Assembly: GCA_914767715.1 (NCBI GenBank)
Contig: OU612066.1
Coordinates: 11,413,001-11,477,000 of the forward strand
Direction: 5' to 3'
Length of the DNA stretch: 64,000 nucleotides
DNA from: Membranipora membranacea
Taxonomy: Eukaryota; Bryozoa; Gymnolaemata; Cheilostomatida; Membraniporidae
Within the stretch, counting starts at the first letter, position 1, and each line of letters opens with the position of its first letter. Both the position numbers and the translations under genes were made by a program. Below are positions 23,284-37,500 of this stretch, piece by piece. The notes under the pieces were generated by a model that saw nothing but the letters and a program-made list of their open reading frames with translations, was not told the DNA's origin and searched no databases.

Positions 23284-26200
23284 ATGAACAGGATGTATAT
23301 TAAAAGTGAGAACTCTATAGTATCTCATCCTTATGATTGCAGCTCATCTACTTCCACGAAAGCTCCTAAGCAGCAGAGGAAGATGTCCTCAAGACACCAG
23401 CTAGCTCCCAATGCTAAGTGCGCTGTGTGTAACGATGACGCTAGTGGATTTCATTACGGCGTCGACTCATGTGAGGGCTGCAAGGTGAGCAATAAATACG
23501 TGATTGTGACTTAAGTAAAATACAGCAACCAGCATAAACTTAACTGTAAACCTGGCAGTTTAGTTTCAACCCTGCTTAAATTATAGTTGTGATTGTGGTT
23601 TGAGCATTGGTCAGTGGGTCAACACTGTTTTAGTTATTTAGTTTAAAAAAAAATTCTATGTAACATTCAGATTGACTCAAATTATTTCAATGGATAGAGT
23701 ACAGGGTTCGCTTTGGACTACAAGCCTACAGCACAGATTTTACTCTCTGCCACTGGTGTGAGTGTATTTATCACCTGAAACACCATGGATACAGACACGT
23801 ACCATCCTGTTCATTGAAGCTCTATCGGAAACTAACGAATAAAGTACTTTGCCATATTAATAATATTTATATCTTTTTTATTATCTGATGTATTATTTGA
23901 TGTGTTATTTGATGTGTTATTTGATGTATTTTTTTAACACAGGGATTTTTTCGAAGATGTATCACTCAGGGAATTAACTTCAGATGCTCAAACGAAGAGA
24001 AATGTCAGATCACTCCTTTCACTAGGAACAGCTGCCAATACTGTCGCCTCAAAAGATGTTTCCAAGTTGGCATGTCACGTGAAGGTATAGCCATTTATCA
24101 TACTTGTTAAGCCTTCTAACTGCCAACCCCTATTGATAGGACAGATCCCGTATAGTCACATGTGATCTGCCAAATAAAACAGGAAGAATGTCATCAGTCA
24201 TCATCATGGAAGATAGGTCTCTAATAGTGGGCGTTTTCTGGGACAAACCAATAACCCCAACCCCAGGGTTAGGACACAATACATGGCATTATAGATGTGA
24301 AGATAATGACCTAGTATTACTGCCTGACTATACATGACCTCAATGCTGATTGTATCGTATGAATGCTGCATCAGTACTGAGTACATTCAGCTGAGCGAGT
24401 TTAGTCGATGTGTTTGGCTTTGACTTTCATCAGCCCACATTGATGGCTTGTGATGCTTGTAGAATAGTTACTAGGTACAAACAATGTTACATAGCAATGA
24501 TAACTTGGTATATCAATGCTTTCAAGAGCTGAATCATGGCATGACTTTCAATAAAAAACCTACCAACCAACACCTATTCCCGATGATCCCTCAATTTTCC
24601 ACTGCTTGTTGGAAAGTTTTTTCAGTTAACACTCTTTGCAACCAAACTGGCCCAATGGAAACATTGAACGTGCTTAAATGGTCTCTCTCATCAGCAATAG
24701 TCATAGTTCAACCCACAAGCTTATCCATTTTAAGAGATAGCGGGGTTGTTTTATCAGTTTTATAAGTTGTTTTATAAGTGTGACATGTATGTTATATTTT
24801 TTAGCATCGCGATTGGGCCGCAGACCAAAAAAGGTTATGAAATCAAGCAGCTTATCATCAAGCGAGTTTCAGACACAGATTAGTAAGCACATTGATTCAA
24901 AGCAGAATCACTCAGGGGCCACCAACAGTAATAACTGGGACTTCCCTGGTATAGCTCAGGACGCGCTCAACGATGTGTTTGGCTGCCCTCCGGAAATGAT
25001 GGAGAAACTTAGTAGAATGATGCCAGCCATGATGAACGGTCAAATGCCTTCATTCCCACCCGGGATGGGGCATCCACCTGGTATGATGCCTGGAGCCGGT
25101 GGTGGAAGTAACGGAGAGGCAATGAAGACCCCACCAGTAGATTTATCAATGCGGGAGGGGGCGGGGCCTCCATTACCCGCAATGCCGATGATAAAACAAG
25201 AAGCAACTGAGCCTATTACTCACATGGACCTGAATAAATGGAGAGAAAAACAGTATGAAGTTATGAGTAAATACATGCATAATAAGGACAGCGGCTCAGT
25301 AGGGGACCAGTCTGATGTTAGTAGTAGTGATACAATAAGTAGGTATAATCAGTGTAAGAGTGATTCTCCCTCCGGCAGCGCCGGCCTGTGCTCACCTCTC
25401 AGCGTCAGCAGTCTCTCCTCAGACATGCCCACCTCATCTGACCAAGACATCACCGTAATATCTAAACATCAAAAGGAACGAATAATGAGATATATCAGCT
25501 ATGGTACGGCTCCGAGACAGCCTGAGGCGGTATCACTCATTAAAGAGGTGCAGAGCGCTATCACCGACAGTCATATGGAACATTGCTTCCACCAGCGACC
25601 TCGTATCAATGCTGTCTCTGCGGAGTTAGATGCTCGCGAACAGGTAAGGCTTAATTCAGAGTACATCTATACTAATATAGTATCTCTCGCCCTAGGCTGT
25701 GATCAGTTAGATATGTGGGAAGACAGGATATTCTCATAACGCAATCACTTTCACAGAGTACACATTATTTCCACTATTGACGAAAATCAATGACCATGAT
25801 ATTGTGATGGTTATCTGGTAGCTAATGACAGTGGGAGCACCTGCCATGAAAGTAGACTTCAAATTGACTGAATTAGTCCTATTATGGTCTCGTGGGACCA
25901 AACCTGGCTAGCTGTTTTTTGTACTAAGAGTGAGTAACTTTGGAAAACATAGAGAACAAAGCCTGCAGTGAATGAGTTCTTGTCTTAAATCAATCATGCA
26001 AACTTTTATTGATATGTAGGCTGGACAAGATGTCCGACCGCCCTCTGGCTTCTGGACACATTGGATGTCGGAGTTACTACCCACTATCGAGAGAGTAGTG
26101 AGATTTCTCAAGGATATACCAGGCTTTAGGGAGCTACCTATGAACGACCAGATTTTACTGATAAAAAAAGGTGCATTTGAAATAGTATTATCTCAAGCCA

Positions 26201-28981
26201 TGCCCATGGTCGACCCTGTCAAGCTGAGCATTCTTGACCCACAACTTATCTACAGAAATACAAGGTAATTTTAACCCTTATTATCCTGTATCTTGATCTG
26301 CCATTTAGATATTAAACCAGCTGATTATCCAGTAATGTTACATAACTTGCTATCGACAACTTGACCGCATTCTTTCACCCATCCCAGCTACGCTAGAAAC
26401 ACACTGGCCATTATTGCAAAGCAAATCAATAAACTAAACTAAAATCTTGCATTTGATAAAAGACCAATCGTGTCCCTGGCAAACACTCTCGATTTCTAAA
26501 TATTTAGATAATGGGACGAAATCTTCAGAATCGTCAAATGATAATAACAACCTTGGTCAGATAGATTTGTTTTTAGTCAGTCAATCCAAGCAAATCGCAA
26601 GTCTGTTTCTAGCTTGAATGGAAATTGCAGTGATAGCCCACAACATAGCCAAAGAGAGTCGGTTGATTTTCAAGTCTGAGTGCAGGGTGCGGGCGCGCAC
26701 CTTAAATTAAAAACTAAAAAACAAAAATATTCATTAATTGGTCTTTGTATTATGATTGAATTCCGTGATAAGATTCTATCGTTTGATTTGCACATTATTA
26801 GCACCTTTGTAACAAGAGCTTAGACTGTGATTTTGTCCATCCGTAGGTAGCAATGCCTGTTACAAGGATTCCCTGGGGTTAATCACCAAAACTATGCAGC
26901 AAAAACAAGCGATAATCACCCTCAGAGTCCCACAATTTGACTGGGCTATAATTACCCTCGGTGTCCCAAAGTTGGACTGGGCTTTATTGCCCTTCATGCC
27001 TCCTACTCTGTTACAAAAATCTTCCGATTCTTCCTCATCCAAAAAAAGATGTCTTTACAAGTGACAGAGAACATTTCCTGCTGACCTGGCCGAGTTCCTT
27101 TAGGAACTTCCTGTAGTAAACTTCCCAATCATGGCCGTCTGAGGTCATCATTGTTGTTTTATGTGGTTGACCTAATTATCATGTGGTGTTCTATTGCAGG
27201 GGAGACTTTGACATGATGCCACTTCCATTTCGGAAGCTCTTTGATGACTATTTCTTATTATCTCAAGAATTCAAACAGACGGGGATCACAGACATAGAAA
27301 CTAGTCTAATCAATGCTATACTGGGAGTGAATTCATGTAAGTACTACCTGGATAACTGATACCTAATTACTAAAATGTAGGGCAAGAGAATGTTGGCATC
27401 GATGCCAAAACTGCTGATAAGCCAAAATGTGCAATATAAGCACGGGATGTACTTTACTGATCTTGTTAGTAAAAGTCGTAGACTTAATAATAATAATAAT
27501 AATAAATAATTATTATTAAGTCTATGGTAAAAGTATATTATTTAAAATGTGGACTTGAACTTATAACCTAAAGTGTGAACTTTAAATTTATTGGTTAGTT
27601 CGGTAATTGGTACATAACTTGGAAGCAAGAATTAATTGACGGTTGTTGGTGGTGGTCACTTGTAATGTTAATGTGTGTTCCAGATATGCCTGGGAATGGG
27701 TGGATCTGGTTAGTACAATCCATTTGAGCTAACCAGGGAAACCCAGTGTCCTAATCTCACCCATATCAGCTTCTAACCAATGTGATATCATTAGCCATGT
27801 GGTCTGAATTAGTAATCAGCCTTCATATTCTACATTCTTACAGTGTTGTTATTCTCGTTCACTCTTTTAAGCTGTCGATGGCTTTGAGAATCCCAAGGCT
27901 GTAGAGAAGCTGGAATGTCTGTTTGTGCAAACTCTTCATGATTACGTTGTCCACAAACATCCAGGTAAATAGCCATAGTCAATATCTCAGAGGTAGTAGG
28001 GTGATACTTTCACTCATTTCACCACCTGCCTAGTTTTATTCAGTTATGTCACCAGGTTGGAAATAAATTTTACTTACCAGCTTTCCAGGTTCTAGACATC
28101 AATCAGTGAATGATTGATGGATATGCTTGAAACGAATCTTTTGAAATTTGCCAGTCAAAAATGTAATAAATTACCTGATTAAAAGCTGTCTCCTAAAGGT
28201 GCTTTGGTGTCTAAATGAAACTTGCCTCTCTACCTGAAAGAGCTTTGAGATAACATATCAGCCAAAAGATTGGCACTGTGTTCCTACACGTCACGAGTGA
28301 AACACGACGGCACATTTCAATGACCCAAATCAGGATTTCAAGGAATATATTCTTTCAGTACCAGTATAATCATACTATCTGTGATTATACATTTTTCTAC
28401 CCCCCATCAACTAGTAAATTTTGATGTAATGATTGAGAAGGCTCTGTGTGGTGTGCTCATTTTGGTCTAAACAAACTTATAGCGGTGGCAACCTCAGCAG
28501 ATCCTCAAATAGACTTTATATACACATCAACCCTCTGAGGATCAGCGAAGGCTTATATGAATGTAGCATGACGACATGCAAACAGCTCTGCACTCAGAGC
28601 AATGAGTATTTATAATCTTTGCTCAGAGGTTTGAATGGCTTATCACACCTATGACAAAGATTATAAATACTCATTGCCTATGAGGATCAGCGAGGCCTGC
28701 TGTCTGCATTTATGTTAGCAGTGGCCACATTGTACCAACCTCTGAGGTTGCAACCGCTTTGACCACAGCGTTATTAATTCACACCTATCCTAATTAAAAT
28801 TTCTCTCATTGTAGAACAACCAGCCCGATTTGAGGCTTTGCTTCGACTCATACCCATGATAGACAATACCAGCCAAGCGCATACTAACTCTCTAAACAGA
28901 ATCAAATGTCAGGTTCCTACAGCTACAGCAGAAAAGAGCTCGGCAGCCTTCCCACCTCTTCATAACGAGATATTTTCATAG
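23284..28981 (+). CDS. Nuclear receptor, NR1-like (E75/Rev-erb/ROR/PPAR-type), complete, 607 aa
   Basis: Exons: 23284-23484, 23943-24084, 24805-25643, 26020-26264, 27200-27336, 27872-27964, 28815-28981; 1824 nt including TAG. The DNA-binding domain has zinc ligands C46, C49, C63, C66 and C82, C88, C98, C101. The P-box is CEGCKGFFRR, split by an intron after the Lys, and the D-box has five residues. It is followed by [16 protein letters not shown] long hinge of about 280 residues, Met/Pro/Ser-rich, carries PVDLS (225-229) and IKQE (244-247). The ligand-binding domain starts in exon 4. Its helix 3-5 signature [16 protein letters not shown] is closest, from memory, to Rev-erb, E75 and PPAR (F-K-IPGF-L--DQ). 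The C-terminus [10 protein letters not shown] fits an AF-2 helix, which vertebrate Rev-erb lacks. It is a nuclear ligand-regulated or constitutive transcription factor; the ligand cannot be read from sequence. Exact orthology is open. An HNF4/RXR-type (NR2) assignment is less likely from the ligand-binding signature. Confidence 0.94.
27469..27534. mobile_element. Micro palindromic element 3 (50 bp) with 8-bp target duplication
   Basis: Element 27477-27526 begins CGTAGACTTAATAATAAT and ends ATTATTATTAAGTCTATG, an inverted repeat of about 18 bp with one mismatch. GTAAAAGT flanks both sides (27469-27476 and 27527-27534). It lies in intron 5 of the nuclear receptor. Confidence 0.85.
28480..28775. 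repeat. Fold-back repeat in receptor intron 6
   Basis: The outer arms contain GCGGTGGCAACCTCAG (left) and the inverted CTGAGGTTGCAACCGC (right). The inner arms, CAATGAGTATTTATAATC at about 28600 and its inverse at about 28660-28679, pair. TGAGGATCAGCGA occurs twice. The inner motif recurs near 31876 and 33212. Confidence 0.65.
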
Positions 28982-31583
28982 ATTAATCTTAACCATTGAC
29001 TTCACTGTTTTCGTTGCACGCTAATTGTTGTTGTATGGGTACAACTTTACTGAACTCACAAGACTGTAGTAGCCAGCCAGTTCATAGCTTTATATTGTAA
29101 TCATTTCCATTCGCCAATTACACACGTCTGTTTGTTGCACAGCAAACTGGCATAATCGCAGACATTTTTTAACTGTAGTATATGTGTATCATGACCGGGT
29201 TTAGTAAGTTAAATCAGATACTAATACTAACACAACCCAGTCACACATGGCCTACATGAATGTACACAATTTGATGTACAGTTAACCCAAACCTTAATAT
29301 CATGTTTGTCATGACGTGTAACCTCCTTTTTTGTCTTCAGTGAACTTTTTTGTGTATATAGCTAATTGTACATCATATTTAATGACTTTAGACAGCAGCA
29401 TATATATATTATATAATTGGTGTCAAAGTTGCAAGTATGTTAGCGTACTGAGTACTGAATTAACGTGAGAATGTATTATATGATCTTTTAATTTTTTCTT
29501 GTTGGCACTGGCTTTTAAAAAAGATATTGCAAATGGATGGATAAGATTTTCTGAGGACCAAATTGTAATTTATTTCTTGATTCAACTGGCCTCGTTTCAA
29601 AAGTTTTTGTGCACCACTAATTCATTGACTGTGAATATAATACTCAAAGTTCATTTGTCTCTCTCCTTTTACCTTGTGGTAGTTAGGAATGTTGGTCATG
29701 TGCTTTATTCCTGGAAATGTATTGCAAAACTTGCACAACTGTGATTCCAAGAAGGAAATATATTACTGAATTTACTTTTGAAAGGAATTTCGAAATCGAT
29801 TTCTTGAAAATAATGATGAGCAGGTAGCCTACCACATGCTATTTATCGTTCAGATAACTCTCTATAAATAAGTTCAGGAAATCCAAAAAGTTGTGTTATA
29901 TAATGTTTGACCTTTCCTCCATAATCTGACAAAATGCGAGAAGATTTCATGCAAAACCTGTATCTAAAGGTGTATTTGTACTGCAGTATGTGCGGACAAA
30001 TTTCTCCATCAGATTTTTTCCTTTATATAAAAAATCGGCGCTTACGGCAAGGTCACGACATTCAGATTTTTGGATATGCTAAATGATATCTTATGTAAAA
30101 GCAAACATCTGATCAAAAAATCTGACGGAAAATATGCAGTGTGTGTGCATAACCTTTTTAAAAGGATGCGCCACGACAACAGGAAGTGGTATAGAATGTA
30201 TGTCCTTACGATCTCACATAATCCAAAATATGAGGAAGAATAGATTGCCGATCTTCTCCTGATTACATAGTTTAATCCATTGGCCATCAATCACATCAGA
30301 AGCTTGAGTTAGCAGAGGTAATAGGGGACACTTAGACGACAGATGCATAAATTCAGCACTTTTTGGAGACCCTCAAGTGTCTGTCTGGTCAAGTAATTAA
30401 AAAAATTCGCCTTAACGTCCCATAGCGCACTATTGTCGGAAGTAAATTCAAATAATATTATTGCAAAACAAAATTTAAGATTAGTCCGAAGATACTATTT
30501 GAAATTAATTGAAGCTTGTAAATGGAATTTTTCCCTCAAGCTTCCACTTATTCATATCAGAACATTGGGTTTGTCAATGGCTTTCCATTTCCTAATTTAA
30601 CACGATAACAGAGAGATCAATAACATAATTCTCTTATTGTACAGGGGTGGATAATCACAGATTCTCTAATCTACATGATGACATGTTTATACGCCTATTC
30701 TAGGCATATTATTTCTCTGTGTAACAGTTCCATCATATTATAATATTTTGAATATAAATTTAAGCGCAAGGTGGGGTTTGTCCTTGGATACCCCCTATCA
30801 TACATTTCCTTTTTAATCCCTAGACATGCACTAGGCGCATCCGACCCTGGATTTGACCGACTTTTCAACTTGACCGACTTTTTGAGAAAACCAACTAACC
30901 GACATAGCCAAGGATAACACAGTAAAATAATCAATTAGAAAACAAGTAGTCGTAGTAGTAGGCGTGGAGAGCGCTTACGCACACTCAAGGCGCACAATCG
31001 CACCCAAGCGGTCGCTTTCATAAACTCGAGTCGCATTTTTTGGACAATGCTCAGACATAGAGGCATCGTTTTTGCGCCTACTACGCATTATAGGACAATA
31101 ATTACATCAAAACAGACAGCAGCATCGACCAAGAGGTCACATCCGGTGAACCCATGACACTGGCCATCCTGATTCTATCTTCACAGCATCTCTGTAGAAC
31201 TTAGGATTTGGTTGGACACAGCATGTTTAGAGGATAAGCTAACACAATATTCTAACTTGTATAAGGTGAGAGGTTTTACATTTTATTTCAAATAGAAAAA
31301 CATGAATTGATTGTATACATGAATGACATGAGCTTGTCTTTTCTCTGTGTGTGGCGAAAATAACCTGGAGATGAATCATGTACTCATGGTTGAACAAGTT
31401 TTTCAGTTATAATACCGTCGAACGAATGCAGCATAGCTAGATTTACCCATCATATTACAACGATTACTGTACGATATTGTAAAACTGTGATTTTAGACCA
31501 GTCGATGTGACGTAAATGCGTATCCGGACTGTCTGTGGTTGCGATGCATATCTCAGAATGTTCCATAGCTACAGCTTCTAGGG
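28982..31583. other. Convergent intergenic region, receptor / CCNQ
   Basis: It should contain the receptor 3' UTR and the CCNQ 3' end; no AATAAA was noticed soon after the receptor stop. A CpG-richer patch at about 30950-31090 has the inverted pair AGTAGGCG/CGCCTACT. No gene seen. Confidence 0.5.
31282..31287 (-). terminator. Candidate polyadenylation signal of CCNQ
   Basis: TTTATT on the plus strand, AATAAA on the minus, about 300 nt downstream of the CCNQ stop. Single motif; its use is inferred. Confidence 0.4.
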
Positions 31584-34500
31584 CTATGATATAGAGCCGG
31601 AGAAAGCCTTCTCATTTTTGTACATTTCTGTAATATCTGAGGCTATCGACACCATGTTAGCCATTTTGATATCGGCAACCAGGACCTAAGAAGATAAACA
31701 ACAGCAGGAATGTATTTTATAAGCCATTGATAGCCCATCTTCTTATGAAATGGGTTAACAATGACATGAAAATAACCAATGACACCACAGAAGAGACTTA
31801 TAAATAACTTGTTGACGTACAAGCGGGAGGAGTAACTATAGACTTAATACGTTATGTCTATGGCGGTATCTGACTCAAAGATTATAAATACTTATTGTTA
31901 TTGTCCGACTGTTTTGAGATAATCATACATGGGAAAGGAATGGCCAGCAAGCAGGAGCTGGAACTCCCATGAAATTATTATAATCTTGATAAATGAGTTA
32001 AAACTGGTCTGTGTTTGTTCAGTGAGAATGAGAGAGTAGCCCCAGTGCCCAGATAAAATAATGGCCCCACTGGTTGGGTGGTACATCAAGGCGCCTCGTG
32101 GTACCAGTCGGGTAATTAAAATATAAGGCAAAGTAACAAACCTTCCACCACACATTCTCAGCATGCTGCTCCAGGTCTAAGCTGATACCATGTGTGTTTA
32201 GGGCCATATAGCACACAGTCACAGCAAGGTGGTCAGGTTTAACATTTATACAAAGCTTTGAGAAGTAGCAGTCATTGAGTAGAGACCAGGCAAGCTGGCA
32301 GAACTGTGTGTGATCTTCGGTTGAGCCAAGCCAATCTGTCAGTGACTTGAGGTAGTGAAGCAGGTACTACAAAAAGAATGATATATAAAGTCAAGCAGCC
32401 ATGGCCAAAAACACATACATGTATAATATTATATTATATATAGTGGAAGCAATAGTTCATCGGTTTGAGCCATGCCCTGGCATAACGTTATAAATCGTAC
32501 CATAGTAATATTCCCAATCATACCATCCTATCAGTATAGGGTGTAAAACTCTGAATGAAAAGAAACTTGATAAAAATGCCACAAGGTCACTTTCAAACGC
32601 CCTTCCGGCTTGAGGATAAAAACTCAGTCAGTCTCAAATTAGCAACAAGGAAGAAGATTATATTATCTTGGGCCAATGTCAAAATGAGAATACATGCATA
32701 ATTAATGAGTTACACCTTGACTTCATTGTATTGAGTGTCTCTAGCTTGGTTCAAGTAAAGGTCAAGGGGGAAGAGACCTCTGAATTGATCGACATGCAGC
32801 ATCATATCACAGAGTAAGGATATATCCTTATTAATCCTTACTCTGTGATCATATTGCCCCGATATGTCAGCAACCCTGTCACGATGTAATGAGACCTTAA
32901 ATCTTGATCTACTTTAATTAACAAATGGGAGTCAACACATGGATAACTGATTATGAATCTGAACATCATCACGTTCAGAAGGTTCTTCCCATTTATCAAG
33001 CAAACGACCTCTGTTTGACATTGAAGGCTCTTTCAACCACATGATCAACCAAGATAATATGTAAATTGCTTTCGAAAAAGGCAAAATAAGATATTGTCGC
33101 AGAGTACACCCCTTTTACTCCTAGGTACACCGCAGTCCATTATATGTAGAGGGTGGCAAGCCACAAACCTCAGTTCATATCAAGTTTCTCTTTGAGCTTA
33201 CTTTCCTCAAGTATTTATAATCTTTGCCTCAAGCGTATATACCTGAGGCAATAATCTTTGCCTAAGGGGTGATGTCAAAGTGCAGTCAGCTATTTACTGA
33301 TAAGGTCCAGACAGCCCGAGAGCCCATTGATAGTTTTAGCATCGAAATTTTGAGTGAAATGTAGATAGAGATGCCTCTATAGATTATGGTATGGATGCTT
33401 CCAGAACGAATCACTTCCTAAGTAGTATAATCAAGTAGTAACAGGGAACTGTTACTCCTTTTACCCCTTGGTATGATCAAGGCGTTACCTCCTTGGTATG
33501 TATAATTCAAAATTGCTATTTTTTTCGTTTGAGTCCCAATATGGACGGCATTACCGTTACTGCCAACTTCAGCAATTTTTCCCCAGCCACATTGTTAAGG
33601 AAACTATTTTTTTAATGCAAGATTATGCAGGTAGTTAAAGATTACCCAAAGACCAATGCATGTTATAGTCAGGCCTTTACCTATGATAAAGTTATGTCAG
33701 ATTTGCATGGTAAAAGTTCAATACTCTTCTTGGTATGAACTACTGATGGTGGAAAGAGTGCCTCCCATAATGGAAGGTAACTCTCATTCTCTGCATTATG
33801 ATGTCACAGTGAACAGGATATGCAATACGAGAAACAAGCACTTTGTGATCAAGGTGACACCATAATGCAGAGATTGAGTTACCTTCCCTTATGTGAGGCA
33901 CTCTTTCCACCATCAACAATTATACCAAGTAGAGCATTGCATTTTTTCCATACAAATCTGACACAACTAATATCATAAGTAGATGGTCTTTGGGTAGTCT
34001 TTAAAGTTGTCATTGAAAGAATCATCTCAGAAGATTGAGATCTAAGAAATCTGAGATCACAAACTACACTAGCAGAATAGTTCAAGGTACAAATTGTGAG
34101 CAGGTGTGCCAGGTGTAGGCCGAACATGTTTTCATTATACTTGCAAACCACCTAGACTGAAAGACTCATGCAGGACCAAAATGAACTGATACCCCAGCGC
34201 CCTGTGGGCTTTATCAAAAAAAAGATCCATGATATATTTCAAGCTGAGGTTCTTTGAACTCCAGGAAACATTGAATGAGAAATGGAGTGTACCAGTATTT
34301 TTGGTAATATTTTTTATTCCAAAGCCTCTCTTTGTACAATACCGATAAATTTTCTGTTCTGCTGCTTCAATAGGGGGGCAACCTTGTTATATCTAAATTC
34401 ATATTACATATGTGGGTAGGGAACGTTTTGAAACCGAAAATAGATCCGAAATCAATTCAGCCAAACTGTTAAATTCACCCTGAAGGTTGCCGACAGTGTA

Positions 34501-37500
34501 GCTGATATGTTTGCTAGAAATTTTAATTCTTTGAATATCTGGTTTGACTCTGGAACCAATTACAGATCACAAGTTTAGGACACCCTTACTCTGTGAACAG
34601 ATGTTCGGGCGAACAGTGATTCAAACCTCAGTTTTTTGCAACTACTAGCTGCATTCCACTGTTTTCCTGAAACCCTCTCATGCCAAAGTCAACAAACTAT
34701 ATTGCTAATAATATAATATATTCACAAGTAACTAATCACGCTAAGTCTAGTTATGTGTCAAAATAGGAAACTTTGTGGTTATTTTCGTTATTAATAATGG
34801 GAAATAATGGGAAATATCTTAGCGCCTTCAGGTGAATTGTTCGATATCTTAACACAATTTATATGGTTACTCTGAATGGTAGATTGGAAATTAACAGGAT
34901 ATAACAGCTATGAGCCTGAGAGTTTGGTTAGGTTTGTCATATGGAGAGAAACTACCATTTTCATGCAGGGGACAACCGTTTGGTTGGACAAAGATAACAA
35001 CAAGTCATAGTTCCAGTTAAAGAGCATTAAAAATGTACCTATATACTTATGTACAATGTTGTTTCGGTTAGCCATTCTAAAAATTGATCATATCTTATCA
35101 CATCACAAACTATATGTATATTAAAATTATAGGGCTCGAACAACTGCGAGGTGATATTTTGAGGCATTCCGCTGGTAACACCATTTAGATCAATGTATTG
35201 GAAGTGATGAACTTCCAACTCCTTGTTCAGATTGAGAAAATAATTTGTTATGACAAAGTCAAAGGTGCGTAGGCGTGATCTTTAATTTTACTTGGTAGTA
35301 TAATGTTGTAACTGACCGTTTATCCATCAGCCTTGTAGTTAATTGACATCATGTCGTTTTTTACAAACAAAGCTCTTATCCATTGTAAATCAATTAGCAG
35401 TGCATTAGATTTTCATTGCATGGCTTATAATTGAGTTAAGTGACCATGGTCTTTTTCATTGGTCTTAGCGTGACCAGTCGCAGGGGTAACAGCAGACATC
35501 ATTTTACTCTTAATTACCAATCAACAGTTCAATGACATGACCTTTACTTAGTGTCGAGCGGATGGGCCTCAGGGCAGATAAAATTGAGAATCAAAATTAG
35601 CATTGCTTCTGTGAGCATAAGATTCTTACTGATGTCTCACCTTGTGCGGGGCGTCTTGGTTAAGTTGAAATTTTAACATCCTGCAGATGAAAAGCTCAAA
35701 ATTTACTAGAGTATCCACAAGCTTCGTGTATGTCTCATCGATCTGTAGCAAAGGTTTATCCGGATAGAGTGTCCTAAAAAAGGGTGTCTTTTGAATTAGT
35801 TGTAGAATTGTTTCCTCTTGATAAGGTAAAGACGACTCCTTAAATCATCTGTTTGCGAGCCCAGATCGTTAGGGAAGGATGATGCTCCTGTATCAGTATA
35901 CTTATAACAACGGCAAGAAGGAAAAGTCTCACTCGAGCGCATTAACTCTGACTGAGTACAAGGAATTCTAGGATCCCAAAGATCCGTTTGCATTTATGAC
36001 TGTTAGTTGATTGCCCTTTCCCCATGAGACACGACAAATGAGCATTGGTTAGATAATGAAGAAGCCTTGTTGACATAAAATATCAGAAGGAAAATTACTG
36101 TCTCCGTGTTGGAAAATTGGTTACTACAATAAATTCTATTTCATCACCATGTACTAGCCGCTGATATTTTGTTAAACCAGTTAGGTTTATAAAGATGCAA
36201 CCTTTTAAAATATTGTGTAAACGAGATAATCGATGATTCCAAATTTAGAACTATTTATTGGGCCAGACTTTCACATTGACTTTCAAAACACCTGAAGATT
36301 TATGCAACTTGATTTGGCGATGGATGCTCAAACTGATATTGTATCTATTGCATACCTGTAAGCAACATTGATGACATCACGTATTCTGATCTGAGTCTCC
36401 TCAATCTTACCTGCCAGAAATAGGCAAGTCATGGCAACAATCTAAAAAATTGGACAGAGATCACAATATACAAGAGGGTACATATACATATTCACCATTA
36501 CCTACATTCAGGTAATCATGATAGGCATTATCACAAAACACCAACCCTCCAAAAAATTAAAAAACACTCTTTGCGAATAAGCTTATTTTTTATAAATACA
36601 TCGAAACACATCAATAAATGCCTTCTTATTGCTTCTTTTTTGTTGTTATTTTCAAACATATAGTCTCATTTGCTTCTTGCATTGCTCGTTGAAAAATAAA
36701 GTTCATAATAACAGTTTTTGGAAAACAAGAAACAATGCTGTACTGTTTTGAAAGTTGAGTGTAGCCTTGTCACGGCCATATGTTACAACTGCGCGAAATG
36801 TAGCAACTGTGCAAAACATAACAGTACAATGTGTGTAAAATCTAGCAATGCACAAAATTTGATACACCACCATGCACAAAATAAAACAATGCGGAAGGGG
36901 TAATGCAACAAACGCAATGGATCAACGCACAAAATGTGACAACACAGTATGCGCAATTGTGACAAAAACAAAATTGGCAAAAAAACAATCCAGCCATCAA
37001 CTGTTTCAACAGCTTCTTGGCTAACCCTTTTGAAGTTTAAGCTGGCTGGGTGATTCGCAGAATCAAAAGTAACTTTTTTTGGGTCAGAGTTTCTGAATGT
37101 TGTGCCATCTAATGAGCTTGCTTCAACAGCAGATTAAATTCACACTAAATTTATAATTTTTGCAAGATGTTGCGTTGTTACTCTTTGCATCAGATTTTGA
37201 CAAGTTACAAAATGTGCATAAAACAGACACTGCTTTCCAACATAATCCAGAGTTTCATGACAAAGCTGAATACATGACCACAGCAACTTTTAAGTTTTCA
37301 TATTACACATCTGAGTTCACACAGTTATAACACTTCAGTTGTGAAGTTCTGCCCATTAATCACATCATAATGAGCCTTAACGGCCTCTGGTTTTCAACAC
37401 ATTTAAGAGTATCATGACAAAGATGGGTACGCCCGCTATGAAGTTTTGCCTATGTGTAACATACTACGCCTCAACACAATCCAGAGTTTCATGACAAGGC

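Noticed and set aside
24484-24765. 93-aa open frame in receptor intron 2
   Set aside because: Lies inside an intron whose splice sites join the zinc-finger exon cleanly to exon 3; no domain similarity.
36789-36965. CRISPR-like array
   Set aside because: Units are short, diverged and without conserved repeats and unique spacers; the genome is eukaryotic.
36718-36980. Cys-rich frames on both strands
   Set aside because: Produced by the degenerate minisatellite in CCNQ intron 2.
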